The position numbers and the translations under genes are program-made. From Demequina sp. NBRC 110053 (GTDB taxonomy: Bacteria; Actinomycetota; Actinomycetes; Actinomycetales; Demequinaceae): 64,000 bases of DNA. Numbering within the stretch: the first letter of the stretch is position 1; every line of letters begins with the position of its first letter. Location of the stretch: assembly GCF_002090095.1 (NCBI RefSeq), contig NZ_BBRJ01000002.1, positions 1,488,817-1,552,816 on the forward strand, in the 5' to 3' direction. The notes beneath the pieces were generated by a model. That model saw only the letters and a program-made list of their open reading frames with translations. It had not been told where the DNA came from and searched no databases. Shown in pieces: positions 54,469 through 61,849 of this stretch.

Positions 54469-54613
54469 GTGCGTCGAGTGCGCCCGATGCGCGAATGGGG
54501 TCCAACTAGTGCGTCAAATGCGCCTGACGCGCGAGTGGGGCCCCACTGGTGCATCAAGAGGGCACGATGCACCAGGAGCGACCACTCCGGCTTCCTGAAG
54601 CCGATGCGCGGGC
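54469..54613. repeat. 40-bp tandem repeat and palindrome-hairpin element, copy B
   Basis: Two 40-bp units (54469-54508 and 54509-54548) share GTGCGTC-rA-TGCGCC and GCGCGArTGGGG and end in a palindromic CCAACT/CCCACT block; a partial third unit follows. The second unit contains the same 19-mer as copy A (54529-54547). TGGTGCATC (54547-54555) then pairs perfectly with GATGCACCA (54566-54574), and GCCGATGCGCGGGC follows at 54600-54613. Confidence 0.6.
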
Positions 54614-54686
54614 TCGGCTGTCGTCTGCCGCCACGTTCGCGCTCTGCCCGCCGCGTCCCCAGGTGGGAAGGCTTAGGGTGGAAGGC

Positions 54687-55670
54687 ATGCGTTCAACCTT
54701 CGTCCCGCGGCTCGGCCGCGACGTGTCCGTGATCGGCCAGGGCTGCTGGCAGCTGGGGGCCGACTGGTCCCACGTGGGCGACGACACCGCGCAGGAGATC
54801 CTCAGCGCGGCTGCCGACGCCGGCGTCACCTTCTTCGACAGCGCCGACGTCTACGGCGACGGCCGCTCGGAGCGCGCGCTGCGTGACTTCCTGGCGTCCC
54901 ACGGCGCGACGGGCATCACCGTCGCCACCAAGATGGGTCGGCGTGCCGACCCGCACGTCGCCTCCGAGTACACCCTCGACAACTACCGCCGCTGGACCGA
55001 CCGCTCGCGCGAGAACCTGGGCGTCGACACCCTTGAGCTGGTGCAGCTGCACTGCCCTCCCACGGAGGTCCTGGAGGATCCGCGCACCTACGACCACCTG
55101 AGGACCTTGCGGGACGAGGGGCGCATCGCGCACTTCGGGGTGTCGGTGGAGACCTGCGACGAGGCGCTCGCCGCGTTGCGCGACCCCGATGTCGCAACGG
55201 TCCAGATCATCCTCAACGTGTTCCGCCGCAAGCCGCTCGAGCAGGTGGTGGGCGCCGCGCATGAGGCGGGCGTGGGCATCATCGCGCGCGTCCCCCTGGC
55301 CTCCGGACTGCTGTCGGGCAAGTACGACGAGTCCACGACGTTCGGCGAGGGCGACCACCGCAACTTCAACCGCCACGGCGAGGCCTTCGACGTGGGCGAG
55401 ACGTTCTCGGGCGTGCCCTACGAGGTGGGGGTCGAGGCCGCTCGCGAGGTCGCCGCCCTCACGCCCGAGGGCTGGACGACGGCGCAGTTCGCGCTGGCCT
55501 GGATCTCCGCCGTCGGTGCTGCGACCATCATCCCTGGCGCCTCGCGGCCCGAGCAGGCGCGCGCCAACGCCGCCGCAGCTGACCTGCCGTCGATCGACGA
55601 CGAGACGCTCGCCGCCCTGGCCGCCATCTACAACGACAGGATCCGCGAGCACGTCCACGCGCGCTGGTGA
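54687..55670 (+). CDS. Aldo/keto reductase
   Basis: A 327-residue TIM-barrel oxidoreductase, probably NADPH-dependent. The catalytic tetrad residues are recognisable: Asp and Tyr in FFDSADVYGDGRSE, Lys in VATKMGRR, and His in LELVQLHCPP. The C-terminal cofactor region has IIPGASRPEQARANAAA. It resembles the YajO/Tas-like branch; the substrate is unknown. TAGGGT at 54674-54679 is seven bases before the ATG (leaderless). It is the last chromosomal gene before the tRNA-Arg/integrase junction. Confidence 0.9.
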   Translation: MRSTFVPRLGRDVSVIGQGCWQLGADWSHVGDDTAQEILSAAADAGVTFFDSADVYGDGRSERALRDFLASHGATGITVATKMGRRADPHVASEYTLDNYRRWTDRSRENLGVDTLELVQLHCPPTEVLEDPRTYDHLRTLRDEGRIAHFGVSVETCDEALAALRDPDVATVQIILNVFRRKPLEQVVGAAHEAGVGIIARVPLASGLLSGKYDESTTFGEGDHRNFNRHGEAFDVGETFSGVPYEVGVEAAREVAALTPEGWTTAQFALAWISAVGAATIIPGASRPEQARANAAAADLPSIDDETLAALAAIYNDRIREHVHARW

Positions 55671-55678
55671 GGTGACGG

Positions 55679-55710
55679 GCGCATCGGCCGCCATGACGAG
55701 GCCGATGCGC
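55679..55710. repeat. Second GCGCATCGGC inverted-pair hairpin
   Basis: GCGCATCGGCC (55679-55689) and GGCCGATGCGC (55700-55710) form a perfect 11-bp stem with a 10-nt loop, just after the reductase stop. It may also act as its terminator. Confidence 0.7.
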
Positions 55711-55739
55711 AGGTGAGGGTACTCTCGTAGGTGCCCCAC

Positions 55740-55812
55740 GCGCCTGTAGCTCAGGGGATAGAGCACCGCTCTCCTAAAGCGGGTGTCGCGCGTTCGAATC
55801 GCGCCAGGCGCA
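55740..55812 (+). tRNA. tRNA-Arg (anticodon CCT), integration site
   Basis: A full 73-nt cloverleaf: acceptor GCGCCTG with CAGGCGC, anticodon stem CCGCT/AGCGG with loop CTCCTAA (anticodon CCT at 55773-55775), T-arm with TTCGAAT, discriminator A. The 3' end abuts an integrase gene, so this is the likely attachment site; the tRNA is intact. No second copy of its 3' end was found in the window, so the far junction probably lies beyond 64 kb. Confidence 0.96.
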
Positions 55813-55839
55813 CCACGAAGGTGCTGGTAGACGCGTTGG

Positions 55840-56934
55840 TCATTGCGCACGACCGAACGAGACCGGTTCACCAGTCCGCAAATAGTCCGCACGAGCCCGC
55901 TCCCGCGCCGAGTCGAGCGCGCCGGCCACGGCATCGAGATCCTCGTCGAACAGGTCCGAGTACACGTCGAGAGTCGTCGAGGCCTTCTCATGCCCGAGCA
56001 TCCGCTGCAAGGCCAAGACGTTCGCACCGTTGCTCACGGCCAGGCTCGCCGCGGTGTGGCGCAGCTCGTGCGGCGTGAGGCCCTCGAGCCCGCAGGAAGC
56101 AGCCGCGAGGTCGAACCAGCCACGGCGTGCGTTGCGCACTCGAAGCGGTGTTCCCTGGCCCGTCGTGAACACCAGATCGCCCGACCCCTTGTCGGCCACT
56201 CGCGCCGCGAGATCGTTCGTCAGGAACGCCGGGAACGGCACTGCGCGCCGCTGGTGGTCTTTGGGCGCCGACCACGTGAGCGTGCCGTTCACCTCTGTGA
56301 CTGACTCCTCGATCAGCACACGCCGCTTGAGCATGTTCACGCGCCCGACGCGCAGCGCAGCCATCTCGCCCCACCGAAGTCCGGTGTACGCGAGGAAGTG
56401 CACCACGTCGCCCCACTCGTCACACGCTTCGGCTAGGGCCTCGACCTCGAGTGCCGTCAAATACTTGCGTGGCACGAGGCGCTGACGCGGCAGCCGCAGG
56501 TCGGTGAGCGGGCTGACCTTGAGGCCGAGCGAGACGATGCCAGTAAACACTCCTGCGATCTTGCGAACGGTGCCGCCAGCGAGCCCCGACGCCGCGAGCT
56601 CATTCACCCACTTCTGAGCGTCCTCGAGCGTCACTCGGTTGAGCGGCACCGCTCCCCAGCGGGGCAGCACGTGTACGTCAAGGATGCTGCGCATGCGCGC
56701 GGCAGTCGACGCCGACCATTCCGGATGTGCGGCCCACACCTCGGCAGCGCTCGCCACGGTCTTACGCGCATCTTTGGGGTCGACGTAGGTGCCGGTCGCC
56801 ACTGCGGTCGTCACGCCGTCGAGCCACGCCTGAGCATCGACCTTGCGGGCGAAGTGGCGCGAGTGCTCCTTGCCGCTGGCGTCCCGGTAGCGGGCTCGCC
56901 ACTTGCCGTGTGGACGCTTCTTCACTGATGCCAT
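55840..56934 (-). CDS. Tyrosine-type integrase
   Basis: A 364-residue site-specific recombinase. An AP2-like arm-binding N-terminus (MASVKKRPHGKWRARYRDAS) and a SAM-like core-binding domain (about 60-150) precede the catalytic domain. Its residues are Arg in AYTGLRWGEMAAL, His-x-x-Arg in TPHELRHTAASLA, His in LGHEKAS and the nucleophile Tyr in TTLDVYSDLF. It points towards the tRNA-Arg, as expected for an integrase next to its att site. AGAAGG precedes the ATG at 56934. Confidence 0.95.
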   Translation of the reverse strand: MASVKKRPHGKWRARYRDASGKEHSRHFARKVDAQAWLDGVTTAVATGTYVDPKDARKTVASAAEVWAAHPEWSASTAARMRSILDVHVLPRWGAVPLNRVTLEDAQKWVNELAASGLAGGTVRKIAGVFTGIVSLGLKVSPLTDLRLPRQRLVPRKYLTALEVEALAEACDEWGDVVHFLAYTGLRWGEMAALRVGRVNMLKRRVLIEESVTEVNGTLTWSAPKDHQRRAVPFPAFLTNDLAARVADKGSGDLVFTTGQGTPLRVRNARRGWFDLAAASCGLEGLTPHELRHTAASLAVSNGANVLALQRMLGHEKASTTLDVYSDLFDEDLDAVAGALDSARERARADYLRTGEPVSFGRAQ

Positions 56935-56935
56935 T

Positions 56936-57517
56936 TCAAGCCTTCTTCTGTCCGCGCTTTGTTGGTGGAAGGTAGCCCCTTTTCCGAGCGCGCGAGACGT
57001 ACTCAGCTGCCGTTCGCTGGCGCACCTGAAAGTAGTGCTCCACGGCCTTGTTGGGATGCCGGTCGATGTTTTCCCGGTAGACCCGGGCGACCTCGCGAAG
57101 AAGGGCATCGTTGATGTTGCGCGTTGCCGGGGATGTGCGCAGGCGGCTCGCGAACCGCAACGCGGCGTCGAAGTCAGGGGTATTCGCGTAGGGCGCGCGC
57201 ACTTCCTTCGCGTCGCGATCGATGTAGAACGTGAACCCCGCGATGAAGTCCTCGAGCAGCGCCGAAATGGACACGTCGCGCAGGTCTTGCTGGATCACGC
57301 CGCGCTCGTCGTCGCCCGTGTCAAAGTGCAGCGCGGTGAGCTTCTGTCCGTGCTCACTTACCTCAACCCGGGCGTAGACGCGAGGCTCCCCAGGATTGGA
57401 AATCTCGATCTCGAGAGTGCGCGGGATCGAGTGATCGGAGAGCACGACGTGCTCGTCCGAAACGCGCAAGCGCACGGGAAGCCCGTCGAGAACTATCCAC
57501 TCCGTACTGTTCCGCAT
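56936..57517 (-). CDS. Hypothetical protein upstream of the integrase
   Basis: A 193-residue protein of no family I can name. The N-terminal half reads as beta-rich (RLRVSDEHVVLSDHSIPRTL, PRVYARVEVSEHG), the C-terminal half as helical and basic (TPDFDAALRFASRLRTSPA, HYFQVRQRTAAEYVSRARKR). The C-terminal part recalls small proteins that sit next to integrases in actinobacterial elements and end in a DNA-binding-like helix pair. It ends one base before the integrase start, so both share the promoter at 57525-57553. A regulatory role is possible but unproven. Confidence 0.7.
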   Translation of the reverse strand: MRNSTEWIVLDGLPVRLRVSDEHVVLSDHSIPRTLEIEISNPGEPRVYARVEVSEHGQKLTALHFDTGDDERGVIQQDLRDVSISALLEDFIAGFTFYIDRDAKEVRAPYANTPDFDAALRFASRLRTSPATRNINDALLREVARVYRENIDRHPNKAVEHYFQVRQRTAAEYVSRARKRGYLPPTKRGQKKA

Positions 57518-57521
57518 GTTG

Positions 57522-57553
57522 CCAACTATGCACCCAACTATGCATCCTGTCAA
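57522..57553 (-). promoter_or_regulatory. Promoter with 12-bp direct repeats driving the integrase operon
   Basis: On the minus strand TTGACA (57553-57548) and CATAGT (57530-57525) are 17 bp apart; the ATG is seven bases further, so the mRNA is leaderless. Two copies of TGCATAGTTGG with a 12-bp period (57544-57534 and 57532-57522) cover the spacer and -10, a likely operator for a lysogeny-type switch against the divergent excisionase operon. Confidence 0.65.
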
Positions 57554-57597
57554 TGTGGCCACGCAGCGCCACCGACAACCACAGGGAGTTGAGCGGC

Positions 57598-57780
57598 ATG
57601 ACGAAGTACATGACCACCGAGGAAGTTGCGGAGTATTTGCGCACTTCCGTCGACACGGTGCGCTACTGGCACCACCGGGGCACTGGGCCGGCTTCCGTAA
57701 AGCTCGGGCGACGGCGGCTCTATGCAATCGAGGACGTTGAGGCGTGGATCGCGAAGCAGCGCGAGGCGGTGCCGGCCTGA
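57598..57780 (+). CDS. HTH excisionase-like protein
   Basis: A 60-residue MerR/HTH_17-type DNA-binding protein: MTTEEVAEYLRTSVDTVRYW and GTGPASVKLGRRRLYAIEDV. Such proteins act as excisionases or small regulators in integrated elements, bending att DNA for the integrase. GGGAG at 57584-57588 precedes the ATG at 57598. It is divergent from the integrase operon and overlaps the next gene by one base. Confidence 0.88.
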   Translation: MTKYMTTEEVAEYLRTSVDTVRYWHHRGTGPASVKLGRRRLYAIEDVEAWIAKQREAVPA

Positions 57781-58088
57781 TGATGAGCATGGAAAAGCCC
57801 GCCCCTCGCGGCAACGAGGAACGGGCCGAGCAGATCAACCTCCAGGCGACTGCTGACCCCACACTACCGAGCCGCCGGGTCATCCGCGATGACCTCGAGC
57901 GCCAGAAGGTGTCCCATGCACTCGAGAGGATCATCGGTTCGCAGACCGCCCAGCGGGAACCCCGCCGTTCGTCGTACGGCATGACAGCACCACAGTTGCG
58001 GTCCTACGCCGCCGAGCTCATGTCGCACGGATGGCAGGCCTGGGAGTGCCGCGCGCGACTAATGGACCCTCGAGAGGTTGCCGCGTGA
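57780..58088 (+). CDS. Hypothetical protein
   Basis: A 102-residue charged protein with no recognised domain; a helical, Arg/Gln-rich middle (VIRDDLERQKVSHALERII) and an Ala/Trp-containing end (YAAELMSHGWQAWECRARL). It lies between the excisionase and the ATPase, overlapping both (TGATG and GTGA), so all three are one translation-coupled operon. In plasmids and phages such a small gene before a RepA-like ATPase may be a replication helper; that is guesswork. Confidence 0.6.
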   Translation: MMSMEKPAPRGNEERAEQINLQATADPTLPSRRVIRDDLERQKVSHALERIIGSQTAQREPRRSSYGMTAPQLRSYAAELMSHGWQAWECRARLMDPREVAA

Positions 58089-59143
58089 CGACCGACTTAC
58101 TCGCAGGCATCCGCACTGGCGACCAGCTCGACAGGATGCATTTTCCCCCGCTCGCGTGGGCCGTTCACGGCATCCTCCCGGAAGGGTTCGGGATCTTCAC
58201 TGGTGCACCCAAGACCGGCAAGTCATGGGCGGCCTACGGGATCGCCCTCGCGGTCGCCAGTGGCAAGCCCGCTTTCGGGAAGATCGCCACGGGTCACCCG
58301 CGACCCGTCCTCATGCTCGCACTCGAGGACGGCGAGAAGCGCCTGCAGGCCCGAGCCCGCCACCTCCTCGACGAGGGGCAGCCGATCCCTGCGAACCTGC
58401 ACTACCTGACCGTCGTGAACCCGCACGAGTGGGCAGACACGATCGCGGCCTGGCTCGAGGTGCACGGCGACCGCGACCCGCTGGTGGTGCTCGACACGCT
58501 CGGGAAGGTCATGCCGCCGTCGATGCCCGGCGAAGGTGCCTACAACCGCGACTATCGGATCGGGTCGAAGCTCAAGGCCCTTGCCGACGCCCACCCCGGC
58601 ACCTGCCTGATTGTGGTGCACCACACGAACAAGCGCGCCGCAGGCGACGATTGGATGGACTCGACCAGCGGCACCAATGGTCTGAACGGTGCGGCCGACT
58701 TCACTGTCACGCTGACCCGGACGCGGGGCAGCACCGCCGGCACACTCAAGGTGACTGGGCGAGACGTTCCCGAATCCGAGTACGCCGTCACGAGCGATGA
58801 CGGTCGATGGACGCTCGACGGGAACACCCTGGCCGATGCGGCCCGCGCGGCCTTCCAGCGCGGCACCACAGACGGTCTCGGGGATCGCTCCGCTGAGATC
58901 CTCGCCTACGTCGCTTCGCAGGCTGACCCTGTGAGCCCTAAGCAGGTCGACGATGCGCTCGACATCCCGGATGCGCGTGTGTACCTCAAGCGCCTTGCGG
59001 ACAGTGGCCGTCTCGGTCGGGCGGGCCGTGGCCTGTACGTACCTGTAACAACCGTCACGGTGTCACTTTCCGATGAGGCACTACCCCTCGAAAGTAACGA
59101 AGTTACGGATGTAACACCGAGGCACCAGGGGGGCGACGAGTGA
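58085..59143 (+). CDS. RecA/RepA-like AAA ATPase (probable replication helicase)
   Basis: A 352-residue protein of the AAA_25/RepA type. Walker A is GAPKTGKS in GIFTGAPKTGKSWAAYGIAL, Walker B is DPLVVLDTLGK, and LIVVHHTNKR plus STSGTNGLNGAADFTVTL match hexameric replicative helicases of plasmids and phages. A winged-helix-like segment follows (QVDDALDIPDARVYLKRLAD), suited to initiator binding. The GTG at 58085 overlaps the previous stop. It suggests the element replicates autonomously after excision. Confidence 0.85.
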   Translation: MTTDLLAGIRTGDQLDRMHFPPLAWAVHGILPEGFGIFTGAPKTGKSWAAYGIALAVASGKPAFGKIATGHPRPVLMLALEDGEKRLQARARHLLDEGQPIPANLHYLTVVNPHEWADTIAAWLEVHGDRDPLVVLDTLGKVMPPSMPGEGAYNRDYRIGSKLKALADAHPGTCLIVVHHTNKRAAGDDWMDSTSGTNGLNGAADFTVTLTRTRGSTAGTLKVTGRDVPESEYAVTSDDGRWTLDGNTLADAARAAFQRGTTDGLGDRSAEILAYVASQADPVSPKQVDDALDIPDARVYLKRLADSGRLGRAGRGLYVPVTTVTVSLSDEALPLESNEVTDVTPRHQGGDE

Positions 59144-59295
59144 TGGCCTCCGCGATCCAGATCCCGGGCGGTTGCCAGGACTGCGACGCCTTCCAGACCC
59201 TCGACGAGACGAGTCCCGGCATCTACGTGCTCGCGGTGCACCACGACGACACGTGCCCCCAACTGCGGGCGCAGATCCGAAAGGGGAACCGATGA
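59143..59295 (+). CDS. Small Cys-containing protein
   Basis: A 50-residue protein. The ATG overlaps the ATPase stop by one base (TGATG) and its own stop overlaps the next ATG (ATGA). It contains CQDCD and, after a His-His-Asp-Asp stretch, TCPQL, so a single zinc site is possible. Small mini-zinc-finger-like proteins of this form are common in actinophage genomes. Confidence 0.65.
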   Translation: MASAIQIPGGCQDCDAFQTLDETSPGIYVLAVHHDDTCPQLRAQIRKGNR

Positions 59296-59552
59296 CCCGG
59301 CTGCGCGATGACCGCTACGGCTGGCCCAAGCGTGCACTCAAGGAGCGCAGACGCCGCCGACTCAAGTCCCAGGGGCAGCCCGACAAACCCGGCCCACGCG
59401 ACTACGGCCTCGCGGGCGCTCAGTGGGAGATCGTGCGCGCCGTTCAGGCTCACCGAGAGCAGTACGGGCACATGACCTCACCGCCGCCCCCGCCGATCCT
59501 CGAGGCCCCACGCCTTGACCTGAACGGACGCCCTGCCCGCGGCAGGAACTGA
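59292..59552 (+). CDS. Hypothetical basic protein
   Basis: An 86-residue protein with a very basic N-terminal half (RYGWPKRALKERRRRRLKSQ) and an EIVRAVQAHREQYGHM helix followed by a Pro-rich end. It is likely nucleic-acid binding by composition. It is translation-coupled to the preceding small gene. No family is recognised. Confidence 0.55.
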   Translation: MTRLRDDRYGWPKRALKERRRRRLKSQGQPDKPGPRDYGLAGAQWEIVRAVQAHREQYGHMTSPPPPPILEAPRLDLNGRPARGRN

Positions 59553-59563
59553 AAGGAAACACG

Positions 59564-59773
59564 ATGACCACGACGCCCCCACGTGACCCGATGGCCGACT
59601 TCGCTCGCCAGCTGTTCGGGACCGCTGACCCTGAGCCCACCGCCGAGCCCGACACTCGCCCCGGCCCGCGCGCTCCACAGTCCAAGCGCACAGCCTCCGG
59701 CACGGACGTACTCGCGTACGGCAAGCACGGCGACATGAGCGACTTCACCCGCCGCCTGTTCGGGCGCGACTGA
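59564..59773 (+). CDS. Hypothetical protein with duplicated MxDFxRxLFG motif
   Basis: A 69-residue protein with a GAAAGGAAA site. DPMADFARQLFG near the N-terminus and GDMSDFTRRLFG at the C-terminus are the same short motif, separated by a Pro/Arg/Ser-rich disordered linker. Duplicated linear motifs in a disordered chain suggest a bivalent tether or clamp-type binding peptide. Function is unknown. Confidence 0.6.
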   Translation: MTTTPPRDPMADFARQLFGTADPEPTAEPDTRPGPRAPQSKRTASGTDVLAYGKHGDMSDFTRRLFGRD

Positions 59774-59797
59774 ACACCCCCAACGAAAGGAATCACC

Positions 59798-60598
59798 ATG
59801 ACTACCGACCTCGACCGAGCCATCGCCCCGGCCCGCACGCACCAGTTGTCTGGCGTGATCTCATCCCTGCGAAACCTGGGACTCGACCTGCCGGCCAAGC
59901 ATGCCAAGGCCATCGACACCGCGCAGACCCTCCCTGCTAGCATCGCAGAGCACGCGCCCACGCCTGACGAGGTGCTCGCCGCGATGGAGAAGGCACTCAA
60001 GGGCGGGAAGAACCCACTGGACTGCGAGGAAGCCCGTCGCTACGCCGCGGCGCAGATGCTCACCGCCCCCGACATCGCAGGCCTGAGCCGACGCCGTGCC
60101 GAGGCTGCGGTGAACGATGCCGTCGCACACGCCATCCCCGACGTGGTCGAGAGCGTCCGTCCCCTGGTCGAGAAGGCCGGCGAGGACATTGAGCACGCCT
60201 TCGCCAGCCTGGGCAGCGGATGGGTCAACCAGGCGTCGAACTCGTACGGCGGGGCGTCGCTGGCCGCATGGGCGAACGGCACCGAGGCCCTCAAGACCCT
60301 GCACAAGGTCGCCGGGCTGTGGGGGTCGATCATCAACCTGTCCAGCGTCAAGGCAGGCATGGGCGACAAGTGGCTGATCTTCGCTGAGCCAGATGCCGAC
60401 CACCTCGCCATCCCGAGTGAGCGTCTCGACGCGCTGTGGCTCGTGCGCCAGGGCAAGCCCGTGGAGATGGCCACGCTCGAGACTCTCGCCCAGCGTCGCG
60501 CCAACGCAGCCGAACTGAACGCCGCGGCGCAGCGTGCCCAGCAGAGGAGCGACCTCGACGCTCGCACCAACCACATGAACCGCGTTCGCGTGAGCTAG
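59798..60598 (+). CDS. Hypothetical protein of the integrated element
   Basis: A 266-residue, largely helical Ala-rich cytoplasmic protein with its own GAAAGGAA site. It starts MTTDLDRAIAPARTHQLSGV; a central HAFASLGSGWVNQASNSYGG and the later SIINLSSVKAGMGDKWLIFA look like a compact domain. It resembles phage-encoded hypothetical proteins found between replication and packaging genes, but no function can be assigned. Confidence 0.65.
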   Translation: MTTDLDRAIAPARTHQLSGVISSLRNLGLDLPAKHAKAIDTAQTLPASIAEHAPTPDEVLAAMEKALKGGKNPLDCEEARRYAAAQMLTAPDIAGLSRRRAEAAVNDAVAHAIPDVVESVRPLVEKAGEDIEHAFASLGSGWVNQASNSYGGASLAAWANGTEALKTLHKVAGLWGSIINLSSVKAGMGDKWLIFAEPDADHLAIPSERLDALWLVRQGKPVEMATLETLAQRRANAAELNAAAQRAQQRSDLDARTNHMNRVRVS

Positions 60599-60753
60599 CG
60601 AGTCGTCACAGCCGGTCCCGCGTCGACTCAACTGCTCGCGCGGGGCCGGCCCAGGGGGAGGTGCCCCCTCCCGGGGCGGCTCGGCTCACTCGCAGGCACT
60701 GAGCAATCCTTCCGCAGCAAATCTCAAATGACGAGCCCTTGAAAGGCCATGAC

Positions 60754-61098
60754 ATGACCACACGAGCCCCCACCGGCCTCAGAGCACCGGGCAAGAAACT
60801 CTGGTCCGCGGTGACGCACGAGTTTGAGCTGGCAGAGCATGAACTGGCTCAACTCGAGGAAGCGTGCCGGGTTCGCGACACGATCGCGAGGCTTCGTACG
60901 GCCCTCGAGAGGGACGGCACCATGATCGCGTCGTCTCAGGGGTCGCGCCTGCACCCGGCGATAGCTGAGATTCGCCAGCAGCAACTCGCGTTGGCGCGAC
61001 TGCTAGCGACACTCGATGTGCCCGGCCTCGAGGATGACGACCTACCGGCCTCACGGGGCGTGCGCGGCGTCTATAGCCTCGGATCGCGGAGCGCGTGA
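60754..61098 (+). CDS. P27-type phage terminase small subunit
   Basis: A 114-residue protein. APGKKLWSAVTHEFELAEHE, LEEACRVRDTIARLRTALER and GSRLHPAIAEIRQQQLALAR are the order and wording of the P27/TerS family, which recognises phage DNA for packaging with TerL. The ATG at 60754 has GAAAGG eight bases earlier. In a complete phage an HNH nuclease and TerL follow; here a 99-residue hypothetical protein and then a 15-G tract come next, and no TerL is seen. A lone TerS is what phage satellites carry to redirect helper packaging. Confidence 0.8.
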   Translation: MTTRAPTGLRAPGKKLWSAVTHEFELAEHELAQLEEACRVRDTIARLRTALERDGTMIASSQGSRLHPAIAEIRQQQLALARLLATLDVPGLEDDDLPASRGVRGVYSLGSRSA

Positions 61099-61099
61099 C

Positions 61100-61399
61100 A
61101 TGCGCCGTCGGCGCCCAGCCGTCGAGGTACAGGACATCCCAGAGCATCTCGACCTGTTCGACATCGCGTATTGGCATCCCCTGCCCGCCGACAAGGCACA
61201 CGAGCAATGGCTCGAGGCGCGCAGAGAGTGGATTGCAGCGCACCCGCTGTTCCCCCTCGAGCTGTGTGATGGCGACTACTTCGACGGCACAGGCTCGGAG
61301 TTCGTCGACGCCCGCGAGGCTTGGGAAGCGTTGCACGATCGGGAGCTGCCGTGGCCCGAGCGCGTGCCCGACGATCCGTTCGACCCCGACGATGTTTGA
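61100..61399 (+). CDS. Hypothetical acidic protein after the small terminase
   Basis: A 99-residue protein starting MRRRRPAVEVQDIPEHLDLF, rich in Trp, Glu and Asp (AYWHPLPADKAHEQWLEARR, then DAREAWEALHDRELPWPE). Its ATG is two bases after the terminase stop, so it is in the same operon. No family is recognised. Confidence 0.6.
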   Translation: MRRRRPAVEVQDIPEHLDLFDIAYWHPLPADKAHEQWLEARREWIAAHPLFPLELCDGDYFDGTGSEFVDAREAWEALHDRELPWPERVPDDPFDPDDV

Positions 61400-61640
61400 C
61401 CACCAACTGTGCCGCGCCGGGTTTCCTCCTTTCCCCGTCGCTGCGGCCCCAGCGCCACCCCGCCGACACTTACCCCCGCCTGGCGGGGTGGCGAGCTGGG
61501 CCTACACCAACGAACGTGCGTGCCCCGTGGATGCCGACCTCGCGGGGGGGGGGGGGGGAAGTGGGCGTGGAATGCAATTGTTCACCCAGCGACGAGAATC
61601 AGGCGTTTCTAGTGCGTGTCAGAGGTGTGATGCACCATGA
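61394..61640 (+). pseudogene. Possible open frame crossing the poly-G tract
   Basis: An ATG at 61394, overlapping the previous stop region, opens 81 codons: MFDHQLCRAGFPPFPVAAAP and on to the G15 tract (61544-61558), where it reads five Gly, then SGRGMQLFTQRRES. Before the tract the sequence is phage-type GC-rich DNA; after it the composition changes. The frame may be an artificial junction of two unrelated pieces. Confidence 0.25.
61544..61558 (+). repeat. Homopolymer of 15 G
   Basis: Fifteen consecutive G bases, by far the longest homopolymer in the window. It could be a slippage-prone tract, a poly-G sequencing artefact or an assembly join. Confidence 0.95.
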
Positions 61641-61849
61641 TGAGACATACCGGCGAGAGTGGAGGCAACATCGTGGTTGAGGTTCTCGATCCCCAAGATG
61701 CACGCGAGCGTCGCGACGCACTCCTTCGCACTGTGCACCTCTCTGAAGATGAGCTCGCTGACCGGGCGGAGCGCTACGCCTTGACACTCGACGAACTCGA
61801 AGTCGCTGACGAGGTTAAGGGCCTGACGTTCATCATCGGCGACCGTTGA
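61637..61849 (+). CDS. Small protein of a two-gene module
   Basis: A 70-residue acidic protein: VVEVLDPQDARERRDALLRT, then VHLSEDELADRAERYALTLD, largely helical. GAGGTG precedes paired ATG codons at 61637 and 61640. Its stop overlaps the TTG start of the larger gene by TTGA, so the pair is coupled. Size, order and coupling resemble an antitoxin-toxin or immunity-type pair, but no family name is certain. Confidence 0.6.
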   Translation: MMRHTGESGGNIVVEVLDPQDARERRDALLRTVHLSEDELADRAERYALTLDELEVADEVKGLTFIIGDR

